Of a DNA stretch of 64,000 nucleotides, positions 45,204-54,537 are shown in pieces. The position numbers and the translations under genes are program-made. A model generated the notes under the pieces. The model made no database searches and had not been told where the DNA came from. It saw only the letters and a list, made by a program, of their open reading frames with translations. Each line of letters starts with the position of its first letter. Within the stretch, counting starts at the first letter, position 1. The DNA comes from Pseudomonas sp. TH15 (GTDB taxonomy: Bacteria > Pseudomonadota > Gammaproteobacteria > Pseudomonadales > Pseudomonadaceae), in NCBI RefSeq assembly GCF_016651105.1, contig NZ_JAEKEL010000001.1, positions 2,718,001 to 2,782,000 of the forward strand. The letters are read 5' to 3'.

Positions 45204-46622
45204 ATGAGTGGACAAAACTCGCATTCAGGCGAGCTTAAACGCGGCCTGAAAAATCGCCACATTCAACTGATCGCTCTCGGTGGCGCGATCGGTACCGGAC
45301 TGTTCCTCGGTTCGGCCGGGGTGCTGAAATCCGCCGGCCCGTCGATGATCCTCGGCTACGCTATCTGCGGCTTCATTGCCTTCATGATCATGCGCCAGTT
45401 GGGCGAAATGATCGTCGAAGAGCCGGTGGCCGGCTCCTTCAGCCACTTCGCGCACAAATACTGGGGCGGGTTTGCCGGTTTTCTGTCGGGCTGGAACTGC
45501 TGGATTTTGTACATTCTGGTGGGCATGTCGGAGCTGACCGCGGTCGGCAAGTACATCCACTATTGGGCGCCGGACATCCCGACCTGGGTCTCGGCTGCCG
45601 GTTTCTTCGTGCTGATCAACCTGATCAACCTGGCCAACGTCAAAGTGTTTGGCGAGGCCGAGTTCTGGTTCGCGATCATCAAGGTCGTGGCGATTGTCGG
45701 CATGATTGCCCTGGGCAGCTATTTGCTGGTCAGCGGTAACGGCGGCCCGCAAGCCTCGGTGAGCAACCTGTGGTCCCACGGCGGCTTCTTCCCGAACGGT
45801 GTCAGTGGTTTGGTCATGGCGATGGCGATCATCATGTTCTCCTTCGGCGGCCTGGAAATGCTCGGTTTCACCGCAGCCGAAGCCGACAAGCCGAAAACCG
45901 TGATCCCGAAAGCCATCAACCAGGTGATCTACCGGATCCTGATTTTCTACATCGGCGCCCTGATCATTCTGCTGTCGCTGACACCATGGGACAGCCTGTT
46001 GGCCACCCTGAACGCTTCCGGCGATTCCTACAGCGGTAGCCCGTTCGTGCAAGTGTTCTCGATGCTCGGCAGCAGCACCGCGGCGCACATCCTCAACTTT
46101 GTGGTCCTGACGGCGGCATTGTCGGTGTACAACAGCGGCACCTACTGCAACAGTCGCATGCTGCTGGGCATGGCCGAGCAAGGCGATGCGCCGAAGGCTT
46201 TGGCGAAGATCGACAAGCGCGGCGTGCCGGTGCGTTCGATCCTGGCGTCGGCCGCGGTGACGTTGATCGCTGTGTTGCTGAACTACCTAATCCCGCAAAA
46301 CGCGCTGGAACTGTTGATGTCGCTGGTGGTGGCTACCCTGGTGATCAACTGGGCGATGATCAGCTTCTCGCACTTCAAGTTCCGCCAGCACATGAACAAG
46401 ACTAACCAGACGCCGCTGTTCAAGGCCCTGTGGTACCCGTACGGGAACTACATCTGCCTGGCGTTCGTGGCGTTCATCCTGTGTGTGATGCTGTTGATCC
46501 CGGGGATCCAGATCTCGGTGTATGCGATCCCGGTGTGGGTCGCGTTCATGTGGATCTGCTACGGCATCAAGAACAAGCGCCGTGCCCAGCAAGCCGTGCA
46601 CGCGGCAGGTGCTGCCAAGTAA
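45204..46622 (+). CDS. aroP: Aromatic amino acid permease, AroP/PheP type (APC family)
   Basis: 472 residues with twelve predicted transmembrane helices. Amino acid-polyamine-organocation family: RHIQLIALGGAIGTGLFLGS, GYAICGFIAFMIMRQLGEM and FSFGGLEMLGFTAAEADKPK are close to AroP, PheP and ProY. It imports Phe, Tyr and Trp by proton symport in relatives. The start at 45204 gives MSGQNSHSGELKRGLKNRH. The phh operon lies 7 kb away. I recall aroP2 next to phh in P. aeruginosa, which fits. Confidence 0.92.
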   Translation: MSGQNSHSGELKRGLKNRHIQLIALGGAIGTGLFLGSAGVLKSAGPSMILGYAICGFIAFMIMRQLGEMIVEEPVAGSFSHFAHKYWGGFAGFLSGWNCWILYILVGMSELTAVGKYIHYWAPDIPTWVSAAGFFVLINLINLANVKVFGEAEFWFAIIKVVAIVGMIALGSYLLVSGNGGPQASVSNLWSHGGFFPNGVSGLVMAMAIIMFSFGGLEMLGFTAAEADKPKTVIPKAINQVIYRILIFYIGALIILLSLTPWDSLLATLNASGDSYSGSPFVQVFSMLGSSTAAHILNFVVLTAALSVYNSGTYCNSRMLLGMAEQGDAPKALAKIDKRGVPVRSILASAAVTLIAVLLNYLIPQNALELLMSLVVATLVINWAMISFSHFKFRQHMNKTNQTPLFKALWYPYGNYICLAFVAFILCVMLLIPGIQISVYAIPVWVAFMWICYGIKNKRRAQQAVHAAGAAK

Positions 46623-46642
46623 GCGTTAACGCACAAACAAGA

Positions 46643-46668
46643 AACCCGGCCTGAGCGCCGGGTTTTTT
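46643..46668 (+). terminator. Terminator after the permease
   Basis: AACCCGGC, CTGA loop, GCGCCGGGTT and then T6, starting 21 bp after the stop. Confidence 0.88.
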
Positions 46669-46691
46669 GTGTTCGCCAGTCTATCGCGCGG

Positions 46692-48037
46692 TTACACGTA
46701 ATCGGCGATGGGGTAGTTCGTGCACAATCCTTCGACCTGCAATCGGAACTGTTCCGCTAGCGCAGATTCCAGCGTGTAATCCTGCTCGCCAAGTGGCATC
46801 ACGTTGTCGAGGATCCGGCAAATCAAGTCGACGACCGCGCGACATTCTTCGCCATCAAGGTAACGTTGCGCCAAGGCTGCGGTGCCGATACGCAGCCCAC
46901 TGGTGATCAGTGAAGATCGCGTCTCACCCGGTACGCGGTATTTGTTGACGATGATCCCGCATTGCTCCAGCGCCGACTGCGCGATGACGCCAGTGATGCC
47001 GCCACGCAAGCGAATCAGCACAGTGTGGTTTTCACTGCGGCCACCGACAACTTCATAATCCTGTGCCTGAAATGCGCTGGCCATTGCATCTGCCGTGCGT
47101 CGAATCCGCTCCATGCAGGCATCGAACTGCGCGGACTGCGCGTAGCCCAGCGCAGCTGCTTTGGCCGCGATAATATTGGCGGCGGGCGCGTCCTGCATGC
47201 GTGGATAAACGGCTTGATCGAGGAGGCGCCTGAAGGTCGTCCTCAAGCCGGGAATCTTGGTATCGGCATCGCGACCGGAAAGGATCAGGCCACCGCGAGG
47301 CCCGGCGAGTTGCGTGTGCGTGCACGTCGTGGTGACGTGTGCGAAGTCGATCGGGCTCGGGTGCCGCCCGGTGGCGACCAGTCCGGCAATCTGCGAAATG
47401 TCCGCCAGCAGGATCGCCCCGGCTTCATCGGCAATCTCGCGAAACCGCTCGAAATCCACGACTCGCGAGTAGGCGGTCGCACCGCAGAGGATGACGCGCG
47501 GGCGATGAGCGAGCGCCAGTCTGCGTACCTTGTCGTAATCGATCAGGCCTTCTGACGTCGTGCCGTACTGAATCGCCTTGTAGTAAGCGCCGGAGAATGC
47601 CGCGGCGCTGCCCTGCGTGTGATCACCGCCGTGTTCGACGGCCATGCCCAAAGGGTATCTCCAGGCTCCAGCAAGGCCGTGAGCACCTGGTAAGTGGCGT
47701 TCGAGGACGAGTGTGATTGCACATTGGCGTATTGGGCGCCGAACAGCTCTCGCGCTCTGCGAATGGCCAGCGTTTCGACCAGGTCGACGTTCTCGCAGCC
47801 TGCGCCCTGGCGCCTGCCGGGCATGCCTTCGGCGGTCACGTTGACCAGCGCTGAGGCGGATGCCACCAAGGTTCGAGGCTGGGCTGCGCAGGAGGAGACC
47901 AGTGACAGCGTTCGCTGTTGACGTGTGACTTCGGCATCGAGAATTGCCGCCAGCTCAGCGTCTTCGGCACGAAGATCCGTCAGGCCACGTTGCACTAAGT
48001 CAGCCTGGTTCTTGAGCGGTTCAGTATTGACTGCCAT
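46692..48037 (-). pseudogene. SHMT-like PLP-fold protein lacking the catalytic lysine; frameshifted
   Basis: About 448 residues if repaired. Fold-type-I homologue of serine hydroxymethyltransferase: EGMPGRRQGAGCENVDLVE, then YANVQSHSSSNATYQVLTAL and GLRIGTAALAQRYL. As read it splits at ~47650: GAT ACC CTT TGG lacks one T, and adding it restores PGDTLLGMAVEHGGDHTQGS. The PLP-lysine block TTTTHKTLRGPRGG of true SHMT reads TTTCTHTQLAGPRGG (near 47290-47325), so Lys is Thr. The D-x-x-H motif before AGL reads DISQIAGL, so His is Gln; the HGGHLTHGS block reads HGGDHTQGS. It therefore cannot form the usual internal aldimine. The start at 48037 has AAGGA. It faces the XRE regulator across a ~550-bp gap. 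Function unknown. Confidence 0.8.
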
Positions 48038-48522
48038 TGCTTGTATTCCTTCCATGTATGTTGCGCGCTGCGGTCAACAGCGCGGCTTCCTTGGTCTTGC
48101 GGCGAGTGCGTGCGTCCAGGCGGGTCCTTGTTTTGGCGGCTGTGCGCGCAAAACTGACGCCTGTGCAATCAGCCGTTTTCTATGCCGGTTTTCACTGGAA
48201 TGAGAAGGCGGTTGCCCGACGCATCATAGGTTTTTCAGGGAGGAACACCACAAAATTAATCAAAAAAGTGAACATTATTCAAAAAAATGATTCTTTTTGT
48301 AAGACTTCAGGGTGTAAAACGACAGGTTGAAAGGCGTGGCGAGCACTGGCGCGAAAGGCAATCAGAACTAACGATTCAGTACAGGCGATGAAGTGATCCC
48401 GCCAATGTCGACCGCAGATTGTTTACAGCCGGACTTTTGTACCGAACCCAAGGAGGGAGGATGCTATGATCTCGCGCGATACTGATAAGGATATGACTGC
48501 AATTACCCACCTCACTTGTGTA
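48038..48522. other. Gene-free divergent interval between SHMT-like and XRE genes
   Basis: No gene recognised. An AT-rich stretch with ATTATTCAAAAAAATGATTC lies at ~48270-48300, and TATGAT (~48466-48471) could be a -10 for the rightward gene. Promoters for both genes are expected here. Confidence 0.45.
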
Positions 48523-48546
48523 CGCCCGGAATGATCATTCAGGGCG
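48523..48546. promoter_or_regulatory. 24-bp palindrome, candidate operator of the XRE regulator
   Basis: The arms CGCCC...AATGA and TCATT...GGGCG match in 22 of 24 positions around a GATC centre. It ends 39 bp before the regulator's ATG. XRE-type repressors often bind such sites in their own leader. Confidence 0.6.
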
Positions 48547-48585
48547 TGACATTGATTGCAGTTAAAAAAGGATGGCAGGCCTCGT

Positions 48586-49191
48586 ATGCACAGAAAAGAA
48601 AGATCGGAGAATCTCAAAAACAATATCAAGTACTTGATAAAGAGTCGTGGCGAAACTCAGTTGTCATTGTGCAGTTCCAGTGGTTTGACCCGAACGACCA
48701 TCTATAACATTCTCGAAGGCAAGGTGGTCAACGTACAGCATTCCACGGTTCGCAAGATTTCTGATTTCTTCGGGGTGTCCTACGAGGAAATAGAAACGAT
48801 TGATTTTGAAGAAAAGGAAATCATCGAAAGCAGCATCTCTCCGCAGGGCAATATGAACCCGGCCGCCGTGCCGGTGATCAAGGAAAGTCTGGTCATCCAG
48901 AGTCTCGATAAAAGAATTGGTGAGTTGGCGACCCTCTATCCATTGACCTATTACTTCGGTACTTCTTTTAATCTGATTGGCGTGCTGCTGGAAAATGAAA
49001 TAAGTGGTTTGCACGAGGTGGGCGATCTATTGATCGTGCAGAAAGGAACTTCGAACAGTGACAGGGAAAAGCTGGTGTATGACAAAATCACAGGGAGGTT
49101 TTCGATCAATCATGAGGGCGGCGTTGATACAGATCGGGTGTGTGTGATCGGGGATATAATCGAGGAACGATTTAATGGATTGCAGTGTTGA
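48586..49191 (+). CDS. XRE-family transcriptional regulator
   Basis: 201 residues. The N-terminal HTH (ENLKNNIKYLIKSRGETQLS, then SSGLTRTTIYNILEGK and STVRKISDFFGVSYEEIE) is of the Cro/CI type. The ~130-residue C-terminal half has GLHEVGDLLIVQKGTSNSDR and VCVIGDIIEE, reminiscent of the beta-rich S24-like domain but without catalytic Ser/Lys that I can assign. The start is ATG 48586 or TTG 48556. AT-richer than its surroundings. Its 3' end overlaps the next gene by 17 bp, so they form one operon. Confidence 0.85.
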   Translation: MHRKERSENLKNNIKYLIKSRGETQLSLCSSSGLTRTTIYNILEGKVVNVQHSTVRKISDFFGVSYEEIETIDFEEKEIIESSISPQGNMNPAAVPVIKESLVIQSLDKRIGELATLYPLTYYFGTSFNLIGVLLENEISGLHEVGDLLIVQKGTSNSDREKLVYDKITGRFSINHEGGVDTDRVCVIGDIIEERFNGLQC

Positions 49192-50053
49192 AATGGAAAA
49201 CAGCAAGTACAAGTTGCTGGGATTCGAAAACGGAAAAAGCCTGGCCGTTATCATGGTGATTGCGACAGGCAAGATAATTAAAATAAAGCTCAGTGAAGTG
49301 TTGAATAGTGAGATTATGGATAATCTGAATAAAATAGAAGTGAAAAACCTCTACAAGAAATTCTACTCCCAGGGCGGGGCACTTACCGCCTACGAAATCA
49401 ATGACCGCCATGAGGGTTCCTGGATGATCTACATCATCCTGAACCTGATGTTGTTCACGCTCTATATCTTCACCAGTATTGCCGCGACGAAGCCTATTTA
49501 TCTGGAATATTTTGATATCGTCGTAACGCCGGGTACCTTCCTTTATCCGCTGACGTTTCTGATCGTGGATTTGCTCAATGAGACGTTTGGCCTAAGGCTT
49601 GCTCGAAAGGCGATACTGTTCGCATTCATCAGCAACGCCGCCATTATCATTCTGTTGGCCATTACGACGCATCTTCCAGGGCTGCCGGGTTGGAAGCTCG
49701 ATGGCGCCTACAATGATGTGATCAGTCAGTTGTCCGCCGTCCTGGTAGCGTCTTCTGTATCGTTTCTGGTTTCGGAGAATATAAATTCTTATTTGTTGTG
49801 CAAAATCAAAGAGCTGACAAATTCAAGATTCCTGTTTTTGCGGGTGTTTTTAAGTACGTTGTTTGCGGTGATCATCGACAGTTTTCTTTTCTGCTACATC
49901 GCTTTTTACGGAACGATGGAGAATAGCGCGATTCTGGGCATGATCTACGTTCAGATCGCAATCAAGGTAGGCTTCGCATTCTTCAATATCTTGCCTGCTT
50001 ACGGCGCAAGGTCTTTGTTCAAGAAATATCTGACGGGTGCTCAGACGCAATAA
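49175..50053 (+). CDS. VUT-family (YhhQ-like) queuosine/7-deazaguanine precursor transporter with N-terminal extension
   Basis: 292 residues. From residue ~85 on it is a membrane protein of the VUT family (PF02592, YhhQ-type preQ0/preQ1 importers): FDIVVTPGTFLYPLTFLIVD, LLNETFGLRLARKAI, and SENINSYLLCKIKEL. About 80 soluble residues precede it (KYKLLGFENGKSLAVIMVIA), which usual ~220-residue YhhQ proteins lack. GAGGAA is 7 nt before ATG 49175, so it overlaps the XRE gene by 17 bp. Next to a convergent queC, this points to 7-deazaguanine metabolism. Confidence 0.85.
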   Translation: MDCSVEMENSKYKLLGFENGKSLAVIMVIATGKIIKIKLSEVLNSEIMDNLNKIEVKNLYKKFYSQGGALTAYEINDRHEGSWMIYIILNLMLFTLYIFTSIAATKPIYLEYFDIVVTPGTFLYPLTFLIVDLLNETFGLRLARKAILFAFISNAAIIILLAITTHLPGLPGWKLDGAYNDVISQLSAVLVASSVSFLVSENINSYLLCKIKELTNSRFLFLRVFLSTLFAVIIDSFLFCYIAFYGTMENSAILGMIYVQIAIKVGFAFFNILPAYGARSLFKKYLTGAQTQ

Positions 50054-50063
50054 AGAAGCGATA

Positions 50064-50105
50064 GCGCTCACTCGGCAGGTTGTTGTTGTCATGCCGAGTG
50101 AGCGC
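50064..50105. terminator. Bidirectional terminator between transporter and queC
   Basis: GCGCTCACTCGGCA and its perfect complement TGCCGAGTGAGCGC around a 14-nt T/G-rich loop. It lies between convergent genes and can end both. Confidence 0.88.
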
Positions 50106-50118
50106 TTCTTGCTGTGGT

Positions 50119-50817
50119 TTATTTCAGGTTTAGTTTTGCTTTCAGGCTGTGACTAACCTGCTCTTTATTGTTCAGGAACTCATTCAAACCTTTTGCGCGA
50201 AGATTGCAGGCATCGCAATCGGAGCAGCCGACACCTTTGATGCCGTTATAACAAGTCAGTGTTTCTTCGCGAACCAGATCCAATTGATGGTGGTAATCAG
50301 CCAACGCCCAAGTCTCAGCCTTGTTCAGCCACATCAATGGCGTATCCAGTTGCAGCTTATAATCCATGCCCAGTTCAAGGGCTTTATTCAGTGCTTTGAC
50401 GAACTCGTCCCGGCAATCAGGGTAGCCCGAGAAATCCGTTTCACAAACACCGGTAATGACTGTTTTGGCTTGAATTTGATAAGCATAGATAGAGGCGAGG
50501 GTCAGAAACAGAATGTTCCTCCCCGGTACAAAGGTGCTTGGCAGCGTTTCGCCGGAGCTGTTCACGGTCGGGACCGGTATGTTATCGCGTGTCAGGCTGC
50601 TGATGGCCAGTTCATTGAGCAGTGACACGTCCAGCGTTTTATGTACGGTCACGCCGAGCTTTTTGGAGAGTTGCTGCGCAACTTCAATTTCCGCGTGATG
50701 ACGCTGACCATAGTCGAACGTGATGCAGTGAATTTCATCGTAATGAGTCAGGGCGTGGATCAAACAGGTGGTCGAGTCCTGTCCGCCGCTGAAAACGATA
50801 ACTGCTTTGTTGGTCAT
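50119..50817 (-). CDS. queC: 7-cyano-7-deazaguanine (preQ0) synthase QueC
   Basis: 232 residues. ATP-dependent conversion of CDG to preQ0. P-loop [61 protein letters not shown], and zinc site [10 protein letters not shown] near the C-terminus. The sequence is close to the E. coli type in my memory and unlike the shorter queC usual in Pseudomonas, so it may be a second, acquired copy. The start at 50817 follows AGGAAG. Faces the VUT transporter. Confidence 0.93.
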   Translation of the reverse strand: MTNKAVIVFSGGQDSTTCLIHALTHYDEIHCITFDYGQRHHAEIEVAQQLSKKLGVTVHKTLDVSLLNELAISSLTRDNIPVPTVNSSGETLPSTFVPGRNILFLTLASIYAYQIQAKTVITGVCETDFSGYPDCRDEFVKALNKALELGMDYKLQLDTPLMWLNKAETWALADYHHQLDLVREETLTCYNGIKGVGCSDCDACNLRAKGLNEFLNNKEQVSHSLKAKLNLK

Positions 50818-50987
50818 GCTTATGCTTCCTGCATTGATGTAGTGAGTGCAAAAGCCTGAATGGTAACCCAAACACGGTGAGGGTCCGATTCAAATGGCGA
50901 GCAGGCTCGCTTGCACAGTGGATCTTCGGCAGGTTCGGGAGCGGTTTCGCGGTATTCTGGCGACTCTGAATACGGACGCTTTTTTCC

Positions 50988-51401
50988 ATGCTGGTGATTT
51001 CCAACAACGTGCATCTGCCGGATGCCGAGATCGAATTGACCGCCATTCGTGCGCAAGGCGCGGGTGGGCAGAACGTCAACAAGGTCTCCAGCGCGATGCA
51101 CCTGCGCTTCGACATTCCGGCCTCGTCCTTGCCCGAGTTCTACAAGGAACGGTTGCTGGCGCTGCGTGACAGTCGCATCACCAGCGAAGGCGTGCTGATC
51201 ATCAAGGCCCAGCAATACCGCACGCAGGAAGCCAACCGTGCTGATGCGCTGGAACGGCTGACCGAGCTGATTCTTAGCGCCACCAAAGTGGAAAAGAAGC
51301 GCCGCCCGACCAAGCCGACCCTCGGTTCGAAGAAGCGTCGGCTCGAATCCAAGACCAAGCGCGGCAGCATCAAGGCTGGGCGCGGCAAGATCGACTTTTA
51401 G
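50988..51401 (+). CDS. arfB: Alternative ribosome-rescue peptidyl-tRNA hydrolase ArfB (YaeJ)
   Basis: 137 residues. Release-factor-like domain with the catalytic GGQ in [20 protein letters not shown], and a basic C-terminal tail ([14 protein letters not shown]) that sits in the mRNA channel of stalled ribosomes. Its last 4 bp overlap the convergent MFS gene. Confidence 0.95.
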   Translation: MLVISNNVHLPDAEIELTAIRAQGAGGQNVNKVSSAMHLRFDIPASSLPEFYKERLLALRDSRITSEGVLIIKAQQYRTQEANRADALERLTELILSATKVEKKRRPTKPTLGSKKRRLESKTKRGSIKAGRGKIDF

Positions 51402-52597
51402 CGGGCGTTGCGTTCTTCGCGATACTTTGGCGCCTGGCGGTACAAGTAAACGCTCAAAGCCAAACCGCTCAGGGCAGCGAGGGCGGCAAACAGGAAGATC
51501 GAAGCAAAACCAAACCCCGCCGCAATCGCACCGGCCAATGGCCCGGTAATCCCCAGCGACAAATCGATGAACAGCGAATAAGCCCCGACCGCCGCGCCAC
51601 GGCTTGAGGCCGGCACCAGGTTGACCGCTTCCACGCCCAGCGCCGGGAACACCAGCGAGAAGCCGAAGCCGCTCAGCGCCGCACCAGCCAGTGCCCAATG
51701 GGCATCCGGAGCCAGCCACAACAGCAGCAACCCCAAGGTTTCTACCGACAGGCAGGCAATCGCCACGCGAAACCCGCCGAGGCGGTTGATCAGGTTGCCG
51801 AATAGCAGCCGAGCGCCAATGAAACTGGCACCGAACAGGCTCAAACAGAGCACCGCGTTCGACCAATGCTGCGTGGCGTAATACAGGGTGATGAAGGTGG
51901 CAATGGTGCCAAAACCGATGGAGCCCAATGCCAGGCCGCAACCGTGCGGCAGCACCCGACCCAGCACGTGCATGAATGGCAGCCGTTCACCGACGACAAT
52001 TGGTGCGGCGGTTTTCGGCCAGGCCAGCGCCAGGCCCAGCACGGCCAGCAGCACGATACTGACGCCCATGCTCCACAAGCCCAATTCATTGACTAGCAAC
52101 ACGCCCAGCGGCGCGCCGATTGCCAGCGCGCCGTAACTGGCGATGCCGTTCCAAGAGATGACTTTGGCGGTGTTCGCCGCGCCGACCCGGCCGATGCCCC
52201 AGCCGATCGAGCCCGAGCCCACCAGACTTTCCGCGCTACCGAGTACCAGTCGGCCGATCAACAAGCTGATCAGGCTGAGCATCGGCAGGCTTTGGGTCCA
52301 GGCCGAAATCAGCATGAACACACCACTCAAACCGCAGCCGGCGAGGCCGTACATCACCGCCAGTTTGCTGCCCTTGTTGTCGATGATTCGCCCGGCGTAC
52401 GGGCGGCTGAGCAGGGTGGCCAGGTATTGCACGCTGATCACCAACCCGGCGATCACCGCGCCGAAGCCCAGGTCGCTGTGGACGTAGCCCGGTAGTACGG
52501 CCAGGGGAATGCCGATATTCAGGTAGCCGATGAAGGTGAACAGGACGATGGACACAACTTGCAGCGTGACCGCCAAGGGGCGCTGGTTTTCTGACAT
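51398..52597 (-). CDS. Major-facilitator-superfamily transporter (YhhS/arabinose-efflux-like)
   Basis: 399 residues, twelve transmembrane helices. The MFS signature between TM2 and TM3 is [20 protein letters not shown]; the second half has [20 protein letters not shown]. It resembles YhhS/YfcJ-type exporters; substrate unknown. The start ATG 52597 gives [18 protein letters not shown]. Confidence 0.92.
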   Translation of the reverse strand: MSENQRPLAVTLQVVSIVLFTFIGYLNIGIPLAVLPGYVHSDLGFGAVIAGLVISVQYLATLLSRPYAGRIIDNKGSKLAVMYGLAGCGLSGVFMLISAWTQSLPMLSLISLLIGRLVLGSAESLVGSGSIGWGIGRVGAANTAKVISWNGIASYGALAIGAPLGVLLVNELGLWSMGVSIVLLAVLGLALAWPKTAAPIVVGERLPFMHVLGRVLPHGCGLALGSIGFGTIATFITLYYATQHWSNAVLCLSLFGASFIGARLLFGNLINRLGGFRVAIACLSVETLGLLLLWLAPDAHWALAGAALSGFGFSLVFPALGVEAVNLVPASSRGAAVGAYSLFIDLSLGITGPLAGAIAAGFGFASIFLFAALAALSGLALSVYLYRQAPKYREERNAR

Positions 52598-52700
52598 GGG
52601 TAAAGGTCCACGGGGCAGCAGGATAGATAGGCTGCTTATGATAACGGCGCAACGGGCTGGCGGTCGTGAAAAAGTAAAACTAATTGTTCGGCGGGATGAG

Positions 52701-52883
52701 TCAGGATTTGGTCGGGGCGACCAATTGCGTGGTGACCAGGGCGGCCAGCGCGTTTTCTTCGCTGCCGAAACGGGCGAGCAGGGCGGCTTGTTTTTCGGGG
52801 GAGAGGCGATTCCAGATCTCGATCATTTTCTCGGCAGTGCCGATCAGGACGCTGGCCTGGGTGTCGCTGAAGTCGTCGGTCAT
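52701..52883 (-). CDS. Small hypothetical protein (60 residues)
   Basis: Begins [20 protein letters not shown] and continues [20 protein letters not shown]; mostly helical, soluble. Not recognised beyond a resemblance to small conserved Pseudomonas proteins. The start is uncertain because no good ribosome site precedes 52883; the frame is open further upstream. Confidence 0.55.
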   Translation of the reverse strand: MTDDFSDTQASVLIGTAEKMIEIWNRLSPEKQAALLARFGSEENALAALVTTQLVAPTKS

Positions 52884-52959
52884 GGAGGGAGGCTCGGGTT
52901 TCAGGCGGTGTGGAAAGCGCATGTTAGCGCTTTCCACACGGTCTGGCATTGCAGGTGTT

Positions 52960-53091
52960 TCAGTCTTCGCTGTCAGCCTTGCGACTGTCAGTGGCTTCTT
53001 TCGGCACAGGCTGTTGGGCACTGGCTTGTTGCGGGGTTGTCTGCTCAGTTTCGTGCAGGCTTGGGAAGGGGAGATTAGGAATCTCGTGCAT
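52960..53091 (-). CDS. Small hypothetical protein (43 residues)
   Basis: Starts MHEIPNLPFPSLHETEQTTP with GAGGAG upstream of ATG 53091; Gln/Glu/Pro-rich and probably disordered. It precedes the 60-residue gene on the same strand by 76 bp. Function unknown. Confidence 0.5.
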   Translation of the reverse strand: MHEIPNLPFPSLHETEQTTPQQASAQQPVPKEATDSRKADSED

Positions 53092-53244
53092 GTTTCGCGC
53101 TCCTCGCAAAGTCTGGTGATAGATCTGGTAGATCCGCGCTTTTTCAAAGCTTGGGCAGGATACAGCAGGAGAAATGACAAAAAGACTTTTATCTGGGATT
53201 TCTGCGACCAATGGCCGCAGGGGAGGGCTAAAACAGCAGAAAAA

Positions 53245-53331
53245 ATGTAGGAGCTGCCGCAGGCTGCGATCTTTTGCTTTTGTTTTTAACGACAAGATCA
53301 AAAGATCGCAGCCTGCGGCAGCTCCTACATT
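53245..53331. repeat. REP-like inverted pair, GTAGGAGCTGCCG family
   Basis: ATGTAGGAGCTGCCGCAGGC and its complement ending CTCCTACAT flank a centre with TTTTGCTTTTGTTTTTAACG. It lies just after phhC. Confidence 0.9.
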
Positions 53332-53343
53332 GGTATTGCGGTG

Positions 53344-54537
53344 TTACTTGCTGACGCTGGCGATGGCCTCGGCCAACAGGTCCAGACGCGTCGCATCAAT
53401 CCCCGCCACGTTCGCCCGGCCCGAGCTGACCATGTACACGCTGTGGTGATCACGCAGCTGTTTAACCTGTTCCGGCGTCAAACCGGTGTAGGAGAACATC
53501 CCGCGTTGCACGCCAACGTGCGCAAATCGCTCGCGCAAGCCGTGCGGCTCAAGGGCTTCCACCAGACCGCTGCGCAGCTGGGCGATGCGCAAGCGCATGG
53601 CTTCTACTTCGTCGGCCCAAAGGCTTTTCAGCTCCGGGTCGCCAAGGATGGTCGCGACCACGGCGGCGCCGTGATCTGGCGGCGTCGACCACAGGTTGCG
53701 GGCGATGTTCGCCAGTTGACTGCGGATATCCACCAGCTTCTCGGCAGTTTTCGCGCAGACAATCAGCGCGCCAGTGCGGTCGCGGTACAGGCCGAAGTTC
53801 TTCGAGCAGGAGCTGGTGATCAACACTTCCGGCAGCGCATCGGCGAACAACCGGGTCGACCAGGCGTCCTGTTCCAGGCCATCGCCAAAACCTTGATAGG
53901 CGAAGTCGATCAGCGGCAACAGCTCACGGCGGCGAACCACATCCAGCACCCGGCGCCAATCGTCATGGGACAAATCGAAACCGGTCGGGTTGTGGCAGCA
54001 GGCGTGCAGCAATACGACGTCGCCCTTGGGGGCTTCATTCAGCACCGCCAGCATCGCTTCGACATCGAGACGGTTGTCGCTGCCCACATACGGGTAGTGA
54101 CTGACCTTGACCCCGGCCGCGGCGAAAATCGTTTCGTGAATCGGCCAGGTCGGGTTGCTCAGCCAGACGCCACGGCCCGGCAACATTTGGGCAATAAAAT
54201 CGGCGCTCAAACGCAGTGCGCCAGTGCCGCCCGGAGTTTGGGTGACGCCGGCCCGTTGCTCGGTGATCAGCACGGAATCGGCGCCGAGCACCAATTCGTT
54301 CATGACCTTGCCGAACGCCGGTTCGCCGTGACCACCGATGTAGGTCTTGGTGGTCTGGCGATCTACCAGGCGCGCCTCGGCGAGTTTCACCGACTGAGGA
54401 ATCGGCGTCAGGCCCTGGGCGTCTTTGTAGACACCCACGCCCAGATCGAACTTGCGCGGGTTAGGGTCCTGCGCATAGGCCTCCATCAGGCCGAGAATCG
54501 GATCGCCGGGGACTCGGCCGATGGCGTCGAAATGCAT
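53344..54537 (-). CDS. phhC: Aromatic amino acid aminotransferase PhhC
   Basis: 397 residues, class I PLP aminotransferase (AspC/TyrB type). PLP lysine in SSCSKNFGLYRDR; other sites are LHACCHNPTGFDLS, DFAYQGFGDG and the substrate Arg near MVSSGRANVAG. It transaminates tyrosine made by phhA to 4-hydroxyphenylpyruvate. Its ATG overlaps the phhB stop by one base (TAATG), so they are coupled. Last gene of phhABC. Confidence 0.95.
   Translation of the reverse strand: MHFDAIGRVPGDPILGLMEAYAQDPNPRKFDLGVGVYKDAQGLTPIPQSVKLAEARLVDRQTTKTYIGGHGEPAFGKVMNELVLGADSVLITEQRAGVTQTPGGTGALRLSADFIAQMLPGRGVWLSNPTWPIHETIFAAAGVKVSHYPYVGSDNRLDVEAMLAVLNEAPKGDVVLLHACCHNPTGFDLSHDDWRRVLDVVRRRELLPLIDFAYQGFGDGLEQDAWSTRLFADALPEVLITSSCSKNFGLYRDRTGALIVCAKTAEKLVDIRSQLANIARNLWSTPPDHGAAVVATILGDPELKSLWADEVEAMRLRIAQLRSGLVEALEPHGLRERFAHVGVQRGMFSYTGLTPEQVKQLRDHHSVYMVSSGRANVAGIDATRLDLLAEAIASVSK

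Noticed and set aside
46692..47651. SHMT-like downstream frame as a separate complete gene
   Set aside because: Starts with TTG in mid-fold, and the preceding frame supplies the missing N-terminus with a one-base repair.
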